From JABFSM01 sp963762545 (lineage in GTDB: Bacteria; Gemmatimonadota; Gemmatimonadetes; Gemmatimonadales; GWC2-71-9): 64,000 nucleotides of DNA. The notes below the pieces were generated by a model, which did no database searches, was not told the DNA's origin, and saw nothing but the letters and a program-made list of their open reading frames with translations. Position 1 is the stretch's first letter. Each line of letters starts with the position of its first letter. The translations under genes were made by a program, and so were the position numbers. This document shows positions 8,309-16,968 of the stretch, in pieces. The stretch spans positions 1,178,001 to 1,242,000 of the forward strand of contig CAVXLC010000002.1 in the NCBI GenBank assembly GCA_963762545.1, given 5' to 3'.

Positions 8309-9078
8309 CCGTCAACGGCAATGGCGCGAGCCATCTGGCCGCCACCGGCCTCTGCAAGTCGTTCAAGCGGCGGATGGTCGTGAACGAGGTGGCGCTGGAC
8401 GTCGCCCAGGGGGAAATCGTGGGCCTCCTGGGCCCCAATGGGGCGGGCAAGACCACGACGTTCTACCTCATCACGGGGCTGATCCGGCCCGACGGCGGCA
8501 AGATCACGCTGGACGGGACCGACCTGACCGGCATGCCGATGTATCGCCGCGCCCGCTCGGGCATCGGCTATCTTGCCCAGGAGCCGACGGTCTTCCGCCG
8601 GATGACGGTGGAGCAGAACGTCATGGCGATTCTCGAGACGCTGCCCCTCACCAAGGCCCAGCGCCGCGAGCGGCTGGAGCGGCTCCTCGACGAGCTGTCG
8701 ATCAAGCACCTGCGCACCAACTATGCCTACTCGCTCTCCGGCGGCGAGCGGCGGCGCCTCGAGATCACCCGCGCGCTGGTCACCGAGCCGAAGTTCATGC
8801 TGCTGGACGAGCCGTTCGCCGGGGTGGATCCGATCGCGGTGCACGATATCCAGACCATCGTGTCCGGCCTGCGCCACCGCGGCATCGGGGTGCTGATCAC
8901 CGATCACAGCGTCGAGCACATGTTCGAGATCGTCGACCGGGCGTACATCATGTACGAGGGCGAAGTCCGGGCCTCCGGCTCGGTGAAGGAACTGGTCTAC
9001 AACGATCAAGTCGCCGAGCTGTATCTCGGACCCACGATGACGGCACGCTTGCGGAGCCGCATGGAGACTGGCACGTGA
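8305..9078 (+). CDS. lptB: LPS export ABC transporter ATP-binding protein
   Basis: LptB is the cytoplasmic ATPase that powers LPS extraction from the inner membrane with LptF and LptG, which are not in this window. The 257-residue protein has Walker A (GLLGPNGAGKTTTFY), a Q-loop (GYLAQEPTVFRRM), the ABC signature (YSLSGGERRRLEITRAL), Walker B (FMLLDEPFAGVDP) and the switch His in TDHSVEHMF. GIGYLAQEP and SVFRKLTVEQN-like features are characteristic of LptB. It starts at ATG 8305 and is followed by rpoN with a GTGA overlap, a gene order also common in proteobacteria. Confidence 0.95.
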   Translation: MTVNGNGASHLAATGLCKSFKRRMVVNEVALDVAQGEIVGLLGPNGAGKTTTFYLITGLIRPDGGKITLDGTDLTGMPMYRRARSGIGYLAQEPTVFRRMTVEQNVMAILETLPLTKAQRRERLERLLDELSIKHLRTNYAYSLSGGERRRLEITRALVTEPKFMLLDEPFAGVDPIAVHDIQTIVSGLRHRGIGVLITDHSVEHMFEIVDRAYIMYEGEVRASGSVKELVYNDQVAELYLGPTMTARLRSRMETGT

Positions 9079-10709
9079 AGACCGGGCTGTCCCAGCAGAC
9101 TGGCCTCCGGCAGGAGCTGCGGATCAATCCGCGGCTCTACCAGGCCATGGACATGCTCTACATGCCCATGATGGACCTCCAGCAGCACCTGAAACAGGAG
9201 CTGCTGGTCAACCCCTTCCTCGAGCTCCTCGAGCCGGAGGAAGAAGAGGAAAAGGAGTCCGCCGAAAAGGAAAAGGAGAAGGAAAAGGAGAAGCAGGAAA
9301 AAGAGGAGGAGATCGACTGGGAGGAGATCCTGCTCAACGGCTTCGACGCCGGCGGGATGCGGCAGCAATACGAGGAGCAGGAGTACATCGAGCCGGTCTC
9401 GGTGCAGACCAAGGATCTGATCGACCATCTGCGGGAGCAGCTCCAGATGCAGGAGCTCTCGCCCCGCCAGCGGCTCCTGAGCGAGGAATTCCTCGGCAAT
9501 ATCAGCGACGAGGGGTACCTGATCGCACCGCTCGAGGAGATCCACGACTCCGTCAATCTGCTGCTGGAGAGCCATGCCGACCAGGCGGGTACGCCCGCCC
9601 CCGACGAGGCGGACGCGGACGAATTCCCATCCGAGCCGGAAGCGGTCGACGCGCTGGCGCCGGGCCCCACCTGGATCGGGCTCCCCGACGGCGCCAAGGC
9701 CCCGACCGCCCGGGCCAAGGCCTCCGATACCAAGGCCGCCGAGGCGCCGGTCCCCAAGCCCCGGGGTGACGTTCCGGGCATTCCCTACTTCTCCATGGCC
9801 GAGCTGGAGCAGATGCTGGCGATGATCCAGCGGCTGGATCCGCCCGGCGTCGGGGCCCGTACGCTGCAGGAGTGTCTCATTCTCCAGCTGCGCGAGGCGG
9901 GCGAGACGGACACGCTGGCCTACCGCCTGGTGTCCGAGGCGTTCAACGACCTGATCGCGCACCGATGGAACGAGCTCGCGAAGCGATTCGGGGTCGAGCC
10001 GGGCAAGGTGCAGGCCGCGGGGGATACGCTCTCCCGCTTCGATCCCAAGCCGGGACTCAAGCACACCATCCGGAGCGACGGGTACATCATTCCCGATCTG
10101 ATCGTCGACAAGGTGGACGGCAAGTATCACGTGAGCCTGAACGACAGCGGGGTGCCCCGGCTGCGGCTGAGCCGCTCCTACCAGGACATCGCCCGGGACA
10201 AGAAGAAGCTCACGCAGGAGAACCGGGAATTCATCGCCAACAAGCTGAACAGCGCCAACTGGATGATTCAGGCCATCGAGCAGCGCCGCCAGACGATGCT
10301 CAAGGTCATGAACTTCATCGTGGACCGGCAGCGGGCCTTTTTCGAGAAGGGCGTGGAGTACCTGAAGCCGCTCACCCTCCGGGAAGTGGCGGAGGTGATC
10401 AGCATGCATGAGTCGACGGTGAGCCGGGTGACCAACGAAAAGTACGTGCAGACTCCCCGCGGCGTGCTGCCGCTCAAGTTCTTCTTCTCCAGCGCGCTCA
10501 CCACCGCGTCGGGAGAGGATGCCAGCGCCCGGTCGATTCGCGCCAAACTCCAGAAGATGGTGCAGGAGGAAGAGCCGGCCAAGCCGCTCACCGACCAGCA
10601 GATCGTCCATCTTTTCCAGGAACAGGGCATCCAGATCGCGCGGCGGACCGTGGCCAAGTACCGGGACCAGCTCGGCATCCTCCCCGCGCGGATGCGGAAG
10701 CGGGTATGA
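9075..10709 (+). CDS. rpoN: RNA polymerase sigma-54 factor
   Basis: Sigma-54 directs RNA polymerase to -24/-12 promoters and needs AAA+ activators. The 544-residue protein shows region I (QTGLRQELRINPRLYQAMDM) followed by an unusually acidic, Glu/Lys-rich tract at about residues 52-80 (EEEEEKESAEKEKEKEKEKQ). The core-binding domain and a helix-turn-helix follow (LREVAEVISMHESTVSRVTN). The RpoN box ARRTVAKYRD is at residues 522-531. A second Pro/Ala-rich linker occurs at about 150-230. It begins at GTG 9075 in a GTGA overlap with lptB. No -24/-12 promoter was recognised in the window. Confidence 0.95.
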   Translation: MKTGLSQQTGLRQELRINPRLYQAMDMLYMPMMDLQQHLKQELLVNPFLELLEPEEEEEKESAEKEKEKEKEKQEKEEEIDWEEILLNGFDAGGMRQQYEEQEYIEPVSVQTKDLIDHLREQLQMQELSPRQRLLSEEFLGNISDEGYLIAPLEEIHDSVNLLLESHADQAGTPAPDEADADEFPSEPEAVDALAPGPTWIGLPDGAKAPTARAKASDTKAAEAPVPKPRGDVPGIPYFSMAELEQMLAMIQRLDPPGVGARTLQECLILQLREAGETDTLAYRLVSEAFNDLIAHRWNELAKRFGVEPGKVQAAGDTLSRFDPKPGLKHTIRSDGYIIPDLIVDKVDGKYHVSLNDSGVPRLRLSRSYQDIARDKKKLTQENREFIANKLNSANWMIQAIEQRRQTMLKVMNFIVDRQRAFFEKGVEYLKPLTLREVAEVISMHESTVSRVTNEKYVQTPRGVLPLKFFFSSALTTASGEDASARSIRAKLQKMVQEEEPAKPLTDQQIVHLFQEQGIQIARRTVAKYRDQLGILPARMRKRV

Positions 10710-11737
10710 CCGTCGCGCCGGTGCGGGAGCCGCTGGCCCGGACCGCCGCGCCACCGGCGCGGAGCCGGGCCCCCCTCGATGTGAGCATCCTGGTTCCCGC
10801 CAAGGACGAGGCGGACAACCTCCCCGAATTCGTGCGGCTCTGCGCCGAATTGGCGGCCGCGGCGTCCTTCTCGTTCGAAGTGGTGGTGGTCAACGACGGC
10901 TCGCGCGACGCGACGGCGCAGGTCCTGGCCGACCTCGGGTCCACTCATCCGTTCCTGCGCGTGGTGACCCACCGGCGGCAGCGGGGCATCGCCGACGCGC
11001 TGCGGAGCGCCGGCGAGGTGGCCCTGGGCGACATCTTCGTGTTCTACCCGGCCGACCTGCAATACCTTCCCGCCGACATTCCCGCCCTGGTGACCCCCAT
11101 TCTCGCCGGCGAAGCGGACATCGTCACCGGAACCAAGCAGGGCAAGTACGAGAAGGCCTTCGTGAGCGGCGTGTACAACGCCCTGTGCCGTCGCCTCTTC
11201 GGGGTCAAGGTGGAAGATCTCAATTCGGTCAAGGCCTGGCGGCGGGACATCCAGCACAGCCTGCCGTTCCGTCCCGACTGGCACCGCTACATGGTCGTGG
11301 TCGCGGCGGCCGACGGCTGGAGGGTCACCTCGCGTCCGGTGCCGCTCTATCCGCGCCGGGCCGGGGTGTCGAAGTTCGGCTGGCGCCGCATTCCGGTGGG
11401 CGTGCTGGACCTGTTGTCGGTCTGGTTCTCGCTCCGGTTCGGCCGCAAGCCGATGCTGTTCTTCGGCGTGTTCGGGGCGGTGCTCTTCGGCGTCGGCCTG
11501 CTGGGCGGGCTGGTGGCGCTGGTCCTCCGGTTCGGCTACGGGTTCGGCTTCCGTCCGTTGCTCAACCTGATCGAGACCATGGTCATCTGCGGCGTCTCAC
11601 TCTTCGGGTTCGGTTTCGTCGGCGAGATGATCGCCGGATTCAGCGAGGAAATGCGGCAGCTGGCCCGCCGGCTGCCGGCCCTGCCGGAATCCGAAGAGTC
11701 GGACGACAGTGCGGGCGGCGCCCCGCGGCATCCATGA
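10706..11737 (+). CDS. Membrane-anchored family 2 glycosyltransferase
   Basis: This 343-residue protein has a GT-A catalytic domain of the polyprenol-phosphate sugar transferase type. The motifs are SILVPAKDEADNL near residue 30, VVVVNDGSRD, and FYPADLQYLPAD holding the metal-binding Asp region. Two hydrophobic segments lie towards the C-terminus (LFFGVFGAVLFGVGLLGGLV and TMVICGVSLFGFGFVGEMI), so the enzyme probably adds a sugar to a lipid carrier at the cytoplasmic face of the inner membrane. It overlaps rpoN by ATGA. The first 27 residues are Pro/Ala/Arg-rich and may be dispensable. The substrate cannot be told from sequence. Confidence 0.85.
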   Translation: MTVAPVREPLARTAAPPARSRAPLDVSILVPAKDEADNLPEFVRLCAELAAAASFSFEVVVVNDGSRDATAQVLADLGSTHPFLRVVTHRRQRGIADALRSAGEVALGDIFVFYPADLQYLPADIPALVTPILAGEADIVTGTKQGKYEKAFVSGVYNALCRRLFGVKVEDLNSVKAWRRDIQHSLPFRPDWHRYMVVVAAADGWRVTSRPVPLYPRRAGVSKFGWRRIPVGVLDLLSVWFSLRFGRKPMLFFGVFGAVLFGVGLLGGLVALVLRFGYGFGFRPLLNLIETMVICGVSLFGFGFVGEMIAGFSEEMRQLARRLPALPESEESDDSAGGAPRHP

Positions 11738-11763
11738 AGCGAGGAAAGGCAAGGGACACCCAT

Positions 11764-12771
11764 ATGCATTCCGTCCGGAGAGGGAAGCGCTCCCGGGCGC
11801 GCCTGGCCCTGATCGTGTCGTCGGGTATCCTGGCGGTGGCCGGGTGCTCTTCAACCAGCGACCCGGGCCCGGGGCCCGGCCCCGGGAACAATCCCACGCA
11901 TCCGGCGGGAACGGCGGTCACTTCCACCGCCGTAGGGAGCCGGCCCTATGGCATCGCGGTCTCCAAGGACGGCGTGGTGTTTGTCACCCAGCTCGACACG
12001 GGAACCGTCACCCGGCTGAGCCTGGCCACCGGAGCCATCGCGGGCACCGTGACGGTGGGCAACGTCCCCACCGACGTCGCCTTCAACGCGAGCGGCACCA
12101 CCGCCTACGTCACCAATCAATTCAGCAGCAATCTCGGCGTGGTCAATGTGGCGGCCGGAACCCAGGGCCTCACCACCGCCGTCGGCGGCACGCCGTTCCG
12201 GGTCGCCCTGCAGCCGGTGAACGGGCATATCTACGTCTCGTCCAACAGCGATTCGATCTATGTCGTGGACGCCGGTACCAACGCGGTCACCGCGCGGATC
12301 GAGGTTGGCCTCGACCCCAACGGCTTCGCCTTCAACGCGGCCGGAACCCGGCTCTGGATCAGCAACCAGTCGGACGGTACGGTCACCGAGCTCAATACGG
12401 CCACCAACGCCGTGATCCGCACTATTACCGTGAACGGAACCCCGCAGGACCTGGTCGTGTCCCCCGACGGAACCGAGCTGTACATCGCCAACCTCGCCAC
12501 CGGCGTCGAGGTCTGGAATCTGGCCTCGGCCAGCCTGACCCTGACCCTCCCATTCCAGGGAGGCGGGTTCGGTCTCGCCCTGACGCCGGATGGAACCCAG
12601 CTCTACGCCGCGGCCACCGTCACGGGCAAGGTCTACATCATCGATCGGGTCACTCGCACGTTCGTGCAGACGCTCAACCTCGGCGGCCTGCCGCGCCGAA
12701 TCGCGTTTTCCGCCACCGGAGATGTCGCCGTGATCTCCAACGAAGCCGGCAGCGTCACGTTCGTGCGATGA
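11764..12771 (+). CDS. YVTN-type beta-propeller lipoprotein
   Basis: This is a predicted surface or periplasmic lipoprotein of 335 residues. A basic n-region (SVRRGKRSRAR), a hydrophobic core and a lipobox (LAVAGC) are followed by a Pro/Gly linker (DPGPGPGPGN). About seven repeats of roughly 42 residues follow, with the pattern PxGxAF-x-GTxxYVxNxxxxxVxVIDxxT (for example PYGIAVSKDGVVFVTQ and PTDVAFNASGTTAYVTNQ), which fold as a seven-bladed propeller. The ATG at 11764 gives a compact signal and has AAGGG 8 nt upstream. An alternative ATG at 11734 overlaps the previous stop as ATGA and would add 10 residues. Such propellers usually bind proteins or sugars; the partner here is unknown. Confidence 0.82.
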   Translation: MHSVRRGKRSRARLALIVSSGILAVAGCSSTSDPGPGPGPGNNPTHPAGTAVTSTAVGSRPYGIAVSKDGVVFVTQLDTGTVTRLSLATGAIAGTVTVGNVPTDVAFNASGTTAYVTNQFSSNLGVVNVAAGTQGLTTAVGGTPFRVALQPVNGHIYVSSNSDSIYVVDAGTNAVTARIEVGLDPNGFAFNAAGTRLWISNQSDGTVTELNTATNAVIRTITVNGTPQDLVVSPDGTELYIANLATGVEVWNLASASLTLTLPFQGGGFGLALTPDGTQLYAAATVTGKVYIIDRVTRTFVQTLNLGGLPRRIAFSATGDVAVISNEAGSVTFVR

Positions 12772-12808
12772 TGGGCGGCGACGCGGCGCGCGGCTCCGGA
12801 GCGCGGGA

Positions 12809-13978
12809 GTGAAGCTGCTCGTCGTCACGCACAATTATCCTCGATTCGGCGGTGACCCTTCGGGCGCATTCGTGGCACGGATCGCGGAGCGCGCGGCCGC
12901 GAAGGGCGGAACCGTTCGGGTGCTCGCCCCCCACACGGCCGGCGCGGCGCCCGAGGAGGCCATCCGCGGCGTGTCGATCCGGCGCTTTCGCTATGGGCCC
13001 GATCGGCTGGAGAAGGTCGCCTACACCGGCGATCTCCACCGTGGCAGCCTGCGATCCCCCCTGGTGGCCGCGGCGTTCCCCGGGTTCGTCTGGGCGTTCC
13101 GCCGCGCCATCCGGCAGGAAATCCGGAGCGGCGCCCCCGATGTGGTCCACGCCCACTGGTGGCTGCCCTCCGGCCTCCTGGCCTCCGGCGCCGCCCGCCG
13201 GCTCCTGGTCACCTGTCATGGGAGCGACGTGGCCCTGCTCGCCCACGCGGTCTTCCGGCCGCTGGCCGCCCGGGTCTTCCGCCGAGCGGCCGGAGTGACC
13301 ACGGTCTCCCGTTTCCTGGCGGCCGAGGTCACCGCGCGCTTCCCCTGGATTCAGCCCCGCCTCGAGGTGCTGCCCATGCCGGTGGACTCCTCGCTCTTCG
13401 CCACCGGACGATCGCAGCCGAAACGCACGCCGCCGGTCCTCCTGTTCGCCGGCAATCTGGTTCCCACCAAAGGGGTGGATGTGCTGCTCCAGGCGGTGGC
13501 CCGGCTGCGCGCCGAGAACGTCTCGTGCCGGCTCCGCATCCTCGGGGAGGGGCCGAGCGAAGCCGGGTTACGCGACCTCGCCCAGCGCCTGGGGCTCACC
13601 GATGTGGAGTGGAGTCCCTTTCTGCCTCAGGATCGAATGCCGGCCGAGTACGGCGCCAGCACCATCACCGTCCTGCCTTCCCGGGGCCGCTCCGAAGGGC
13701 TTGGTCTCACCCTGGTCGAAGCCTTGCTGGCCGGATCCGCCGTCGTGGGGTCGGCAGTCGGCGGTATTCCGGAGGTCGTCGTTGACCGGGTGACCGGCCT
13801 CCTGGTCCGGAGCGGAGACGCCGACGATCTGGCCGGTGCGCTTCGCGAGCTGCTCCAGGACCCGGCCCTTCGGAATCGGCTCAGCGACGCGGGGCGGGCC
13901 TTCGTCACGGACATCTACGGGGCGGATACCGCCGCGGACGCCTTCCTCGAGCTGTATGCCCGCACCGATCACCGTTGA
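12809..13978 (+). CDS. Family 4 glycosyltransferase
   Basis: This 389-residue GT-B fold enzyme belongs to the retaining GT4 family. The N-terminal domain opens with LLVVTHNYPRFGGDPSGAFV, the usual acceptor-side start with a Gly-rich loop. The C-terminal domain has LLFAGNLVPTKGVDVLLQAV and the E-x7-E region GLGLTLVEALLAGSAVVGS that contacts the nucleotide sugar. It starts at GTG 12809 and runs 23 bp past the start of the next gene. Together with the neighbouring FemAB-like, acyltransferase and deacetylase genes it points to synthesis of an extracellular or envelope polysaccharide. The donor sugar is not known. Confidence 0.88.
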   Translation: MKLLVVTHNYPRFGGDPSGAFVARIAERAAAKGGTVRVLAPHTAGAAPEEAIRGVSIRRFRYGPDRLEKVAYTGDLHRGSLRSPLVAAAFPGFVWAFRRAIRQEIRSGAPDVVHAHWWLPSGLLASGAARRLLVTCHGSDVALLAHAVFRPLAARVFRRAAGVTTVSRFLAAEVTARFPWIQPRLEVLPMPVDSSLFATGRSQPKRTPPVLLFAGNLVPTKGVDVLLQAVARLRAENVSCRLRILGEGPSEAGLRDLAQRLGLTDVEWSPFLPQDRMPAEYGASTITVLPSRGRSEGLGLTLVEALLAGSAVVGSAVGGIPEVVVDRVTGLLVRSGDADDLAGALRELLQDPALRNRLSDAGRAFVTDIYGADTAADAFLELYARTDHR

Positions 13979-15008
13979 CGTGGCCGCCGACCCGCCCGCC
14001 GATTGGGCGGAGCTGGCCCGCCGCGCCGGCGGCTTCTACCACGATCCGGCCTGGGTGCTGGCGCTGCGGGAGACCTACGGGTTCCGACTGCATTGTCTCT
14101 CGGCGCGGGCGGGAGACGGGCTCGCCGGCCTTCTGGCCCTGATGGAAGTCCCCCGGCTCGCCCGAACGCCTCGCCTCGTGAGCCTGCCGTTCAGCTACGC
14201 CGCCGGTCCGCTGGCCGATGACGCCGCGGTTTCGGTGGCCCTGTTCGAGCGCGCCCTGGGACTGGCCCGGGAGCGGAAGGTCCATCGACTCGAAATCAAG
14301 ATGCGGGCTCCGGTCACGCCACCGCTTGAGGGATTCGAGCGGGTTCTGCGGTATAATACGTACCGGATTTCCCTCGGGGGCGGTGAAGAATCGGTGTGGG
14401 GCCATCTGCACGCCGAGAGCACGCGCCGGAGTATCAAGAAGGGCATGCGGGAAGGTGCCACCGTCGAGCGTGCCGAGGGCGAGGCGGCCTGGACCGACAT
14501 GGCGGAGCTGAACGAGCGCACCGCCCACCGTCATGGGACACCCGCGCCGCCCCGCCGGTTCTTCGTGCGCACCTGCCGGGAGCTCCAGGGCGCCGGCCGC
14601 GCGGATCTCTACCTGGCCCGCGCGCCGGACGCCGTCCTGCTCGGGGGCATCGTGGTGTACAAGGGACCAGCCGAGTGGATTCATGCCTTCGGGGCGAGCA
14701 CTCCGGCGGCGTCTCCGTATCGGGCCACTCATCTGTTGTTGTGGCGCGCGATCCGGGATGCCATTGCCGCGGGGATTCCGGTGTTCGACCTCGGCCGGGC
14801 CTCGCCGGACCAGGAGGGACTGGTCGAGTTCAAGCGGCGATGGGGCGGCGAGCCGATCCCGCTCGCCTATGACTGCTGGCCCGGCGCGGGCGGGCTGCAC
14901 TCGGAACCCCGGGCCCATGGCGGACTCGCCCTCGCCGCAACGCTGTGGCGGCTGCTCCCGTCGCCCCTCGCCCGGGCGGGCTCCTTTCTCTACCGGTATC
15001 TGGGATAG
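13956..15008 (+). CDS. FemAB/GNAT-like acyltransferase
   Basis: This 350-residue protein resembles the FemAB-like (BioF2/Acetyltransf_6) families, often found beside exopolysaccharide genes, including PEP-CTERM/exosortase-linked ones. The pattern visible is an N-terminal half with WAELARRAGGFYHDPAWVLA. A central basic motif follows (ESTRRSIKKGMREGATV), and then a second GNAT half with HAFGASTPAASPYRATHLLL and DLGRASPDQEGLVEFKRRWG. The last motif closely matches the conserved 'F-x-FGRS-x-x-xG-x-xxFKxxWG' region of the family. ATG 13956 is used, giving a 23-bp overlap with the GT4 gene. The acyl donor and acceptor are unknown; aminoacyl or acyl transfer to a sugar or peptide is inferred. Confidence 0.78.
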   Translation: MPAPITVDVAADPPADWAELARRAGGFYHDPAWVLALRETYGFRLHCLSARAGDGLAGLLALMEVPRLARTPRLVSLPFSYAAGPLADDAAVSVALFERALGLARERKVHRLEIKMRAPVTPPLEGFERVLRYNTYRISLGGGEESVWGHLHAESTRRSIKKGMREGATVERAEGEAAWTDMAELNERTAHRHGTPAPPRRFFVRTCRELQGAGRADLYLARAPDAVLLGGIVVYKGPAEWIHAFGASTPAASPYRATHLLLWRAIRDAIAAGIPVFDLGRASPDQEGLVEFKRRWGGEPIPLAYDCWPGAGGLHSEPRAHGGLALAATLWRLLPSPLARAGSFLYRYLG

Positions 15009-15011
15009 ACC

Positions 15012-15476
15012 ATGGGTCTCTGGCGGCGGGTCCGACGGAAGGTCTTCAAGCGCTGGGCGAGAAACGCCTTTTTCCCCGCCTGGCGTCTGACCCTGCTGCG
15101 CTGGTGCGGAGCGGAGATCGGGGCGCAAGTCTACATCGCCGACGGGCTGATGATCGTGGAGGAGCTCGACGGGGATGAGCGGGTCCGCATCGGAGACCGG
15201 GTGAGCATCGCCCCCCGGGTGACGCTGGTGATCTCGTCCCATCCCAACCACTCCGCGATCCGAAGCTTCGCTCCGGTGAGCCGCGGGGACATCCTGATCG
15301 AAGCGGACGCCTGGATCGGGGCCGGCGCCGTGATCCTTCCCGGCGTTCGGATCGGACGCGGGGCCGTCATCGGCGCCCTGACCGTCGTTACGGAAGACGT
15401 CCAACCCTACCACGTCATGGCCGGGCATCCCGCGCGATCGGTGCGGGTGCTCCAGCCGAATCCGCCACTCTCGTGA
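15012..15476 (+). CDS. Hexapeptide-repeat O-acyltransferase
   Basis: This 154-residue protein is a left-handed beta-helix acyltransferase of the WbbJ/maltose O-acetyltransferase type, likely to acetylate a sugar hydroxyl using acetyl-CoA. Hexapeptide repeats are visible (VRIGDRVSIAPRVTLV, ILIEADAWIGAGAVILPGV, VRIGRGAVIGALTVVTEDV). The catalytic His is probably in SSHPNHSAI. The first 35 residues are basic and aromatic (WRRVRRKVFKRWARNAFFPA), which could associate with the membrane. It starts 3 bp after the FemAB-like gene and shares GTGA with the next gene. Confidence 0.83.
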   Translation: MGLWRRVRRKVFKRWARNAFFPAWRLTLLRWCGAEIGAQVYIADGLMIVEELDGDERVRIGDRVSIAPRVTLVISSHPNHSAIRSFAPVSRGDILIEADAWIGAGAVILPGVRIGRGAVIGALTVVTEDVQPYHVMAGHPARSVRVLQPNPPLS

Positions 15477-16909
15477 TTCGGGTTGCCGTTCCGGAAGGGA
15501 CGCTCTCGCCCCGGACCCGGTTCGGGCTCGAGACGTTGCTCGATGCCTCGCGACTGCTCCGGGTCGACGATGCGACCGCGCCGGTCGTGGAGCTCCGGGT
15601 CGATCCCGCGGATCGGCGAACGCCGCTGAGCCAATCGTTCCACGGTGGCGACGGGTTCGTGGTGCTGGGTGCCGGTCTGCTGGACGAGGTCACCTGGGTT
15701 GCGGGTGCCGCCGCCGAACAGCGGCGGTCGGAGCGGGATTCCCACGAGCGCCTGCCGGCCGGAGCCAATCCACTGGTCGAGCAGGGCATCGAATCGATGC
15801 CGGTCGTGTCGGAGACCGCGGCCCGGCTGCGGGGGTCCGTGATGGGTGCCGCGGGCAAGCGGGGGATCCGGCTGCTCGCGCCCTGGCCGGCCGGGAAGCG
15901 GTGGGCCGTCGGCCTGAGTCACGATCTGGACGTCGTGGAGTGGTGGCCGCTGTTCACCGCCCGCCGGGTGGCCGAGTTGCTCGCCCACGGCGCCCCGGGC
16001 CGGGCCGCCCGGGTGATCGCAAGCGCGCTGGGCCACCTGGTCCGGGCGCCGGTCGAGGCCGGTATCGCGGCGCTGCTGCACCTGGAGGCCGAGGCGAAAA
16101 TACGGAGCACCTGGTTCGTGATGTGCGGAGAGCCATCGATCCGCACGCTGCTCGCCGGGGACCTCACCTATCACCTCGACCGGCCGCGCGGACGGCGCAT
16201 CCTCGAGCGGATTGTCCGGGGCGGACACGAGCTGGGGCTGCACGGCAGCTTTGCCACCATGGTGGACCACGTGCGGTTCGGGAGCCAGCGGGACGGCATC
16301 GCGGCCCTTGCCAAGGTTCCGGTCACCGGCGTGCGCCAGCACTTTCTCCGCTTTCGGCCCGGCCGCACCCAGCGCGAGATGGCCGCGGCGGGCTTCGGGT
16401 TCGACGCATCCTATGGCTTCCCGGATCGCACCGGATTTCGTCTGGGCGTATCCGACGTCGTGCCGGGGTGGGACGAAGAACACGGCCGGCAATCGCCGCT
16501 GGAGGAAGTGCCCCTGGTCTGGATGGACCGCGCCGCCAGCAAGTACCAGCGGGTGGAAGATCCCCACCGGTGGGTGGACGAGGCGCTCGCCAGCGCCGCG
16601 ATCTGCCGCCGGATGGAGGGCCTCTGGGTCGGGCTCTGGCATCCCAACCTCACGACCCCGCTCGGCTTTCCCGGGGCGCTGGACGCCTACGAACGGCTGG
16701 TGCGCGCCCTCTCGCCGCAACAAGCCTGGTTCGCGCCCCTGACGGAGGTGGTGGACTGGCGCCGCGCCCGGCGGTCGGTGCGCGCCGTGCAGGTGAACGA
16801 TCAGGCCATCACCCTCGAGGGAACGGCCGGAAGCGCCTATCCGATCGTGATCGAAGACGCCAACGGCCGGCCGGTCCCCGCGGTCCATGCCGAGAGGGCG
16901 CATGCCTGA
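15473..16909 (+). CDS. Polysaccharide deacetylase-like protein
   Basis: This 478-residue protein has a polysaccharide deacetylase (NodB-like, CE4) catalytic core in its middle third. The metal-binding first motif is seen as GLSHDLDVVEWW and the second as GGHELGLHGSFATM, where both His residues of the H-x3-H type motif are present. The N-terminal 140 residues and the C-terminal 80 residues lie outside the core and are not recognised. Proteins of this architecture occur in exopolysaccharide clusters and deacylate N-acetylated sugars. The start is GTG 15473, overlapping the acyltransferase stop. No signal peptide is evident, so a cytoplasmic location or a mis-set N-terminus should be considered. 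Confidence 0.75.
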   Translation: MIRVAVPEGTLSPRTRFGLETLLDASRLLRVDDATAPVVELRVDPADRRTPLSQSFHGGDGFVVLGAGLLDEVTWVAGAAAEQRRSERDSHERLPAGANPLVEQGIESMPVVSETAARLRGSVMGAAGKRGIRLLAPWPAGKRWAVGLSHDLDVVEWWPLFTARRVAELLAHGAPGRAARVIASALGHLVRAPVEAGIAALLHLEAEAKIRSTWFVMCGEPSIRTLLAGDLTYHLDRPRGRRILERIVRGGHELGLHGSFATMVDHVRFGSQRDGIAALAKVPVTGVRQHFLRFRPGRTQREMAAAGFGFDASYGFPDRTGFRLGVSDVVPGWDEEHGRQSPLEEVPLVWMDRAASKYQRVEDPHRWVDEALASAAICRRMEGLWVGLWHPNLTTPLGFPGALDAYERLVRALSPQQAWFAPLTEVVDWRRARRSVRAVQVNDQAITLEGTAGSAYPIVIEDANGRPVPAVHAERAHA

Positions 16910-16968
16910 GCGACATCCTCGGTTACGTTTCGTAGCGCCGTTCTTCACCCACGGGAGAGGGACCCTCT

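Noticed and set aside
9240..9310. Purine-rich GAAAAGGA repeats as a non-coding repeat element
   Set aside because: They encode the acidic Glu/Lys tract after region I of sigma-54 and are in frame, so they are part of rpoN.
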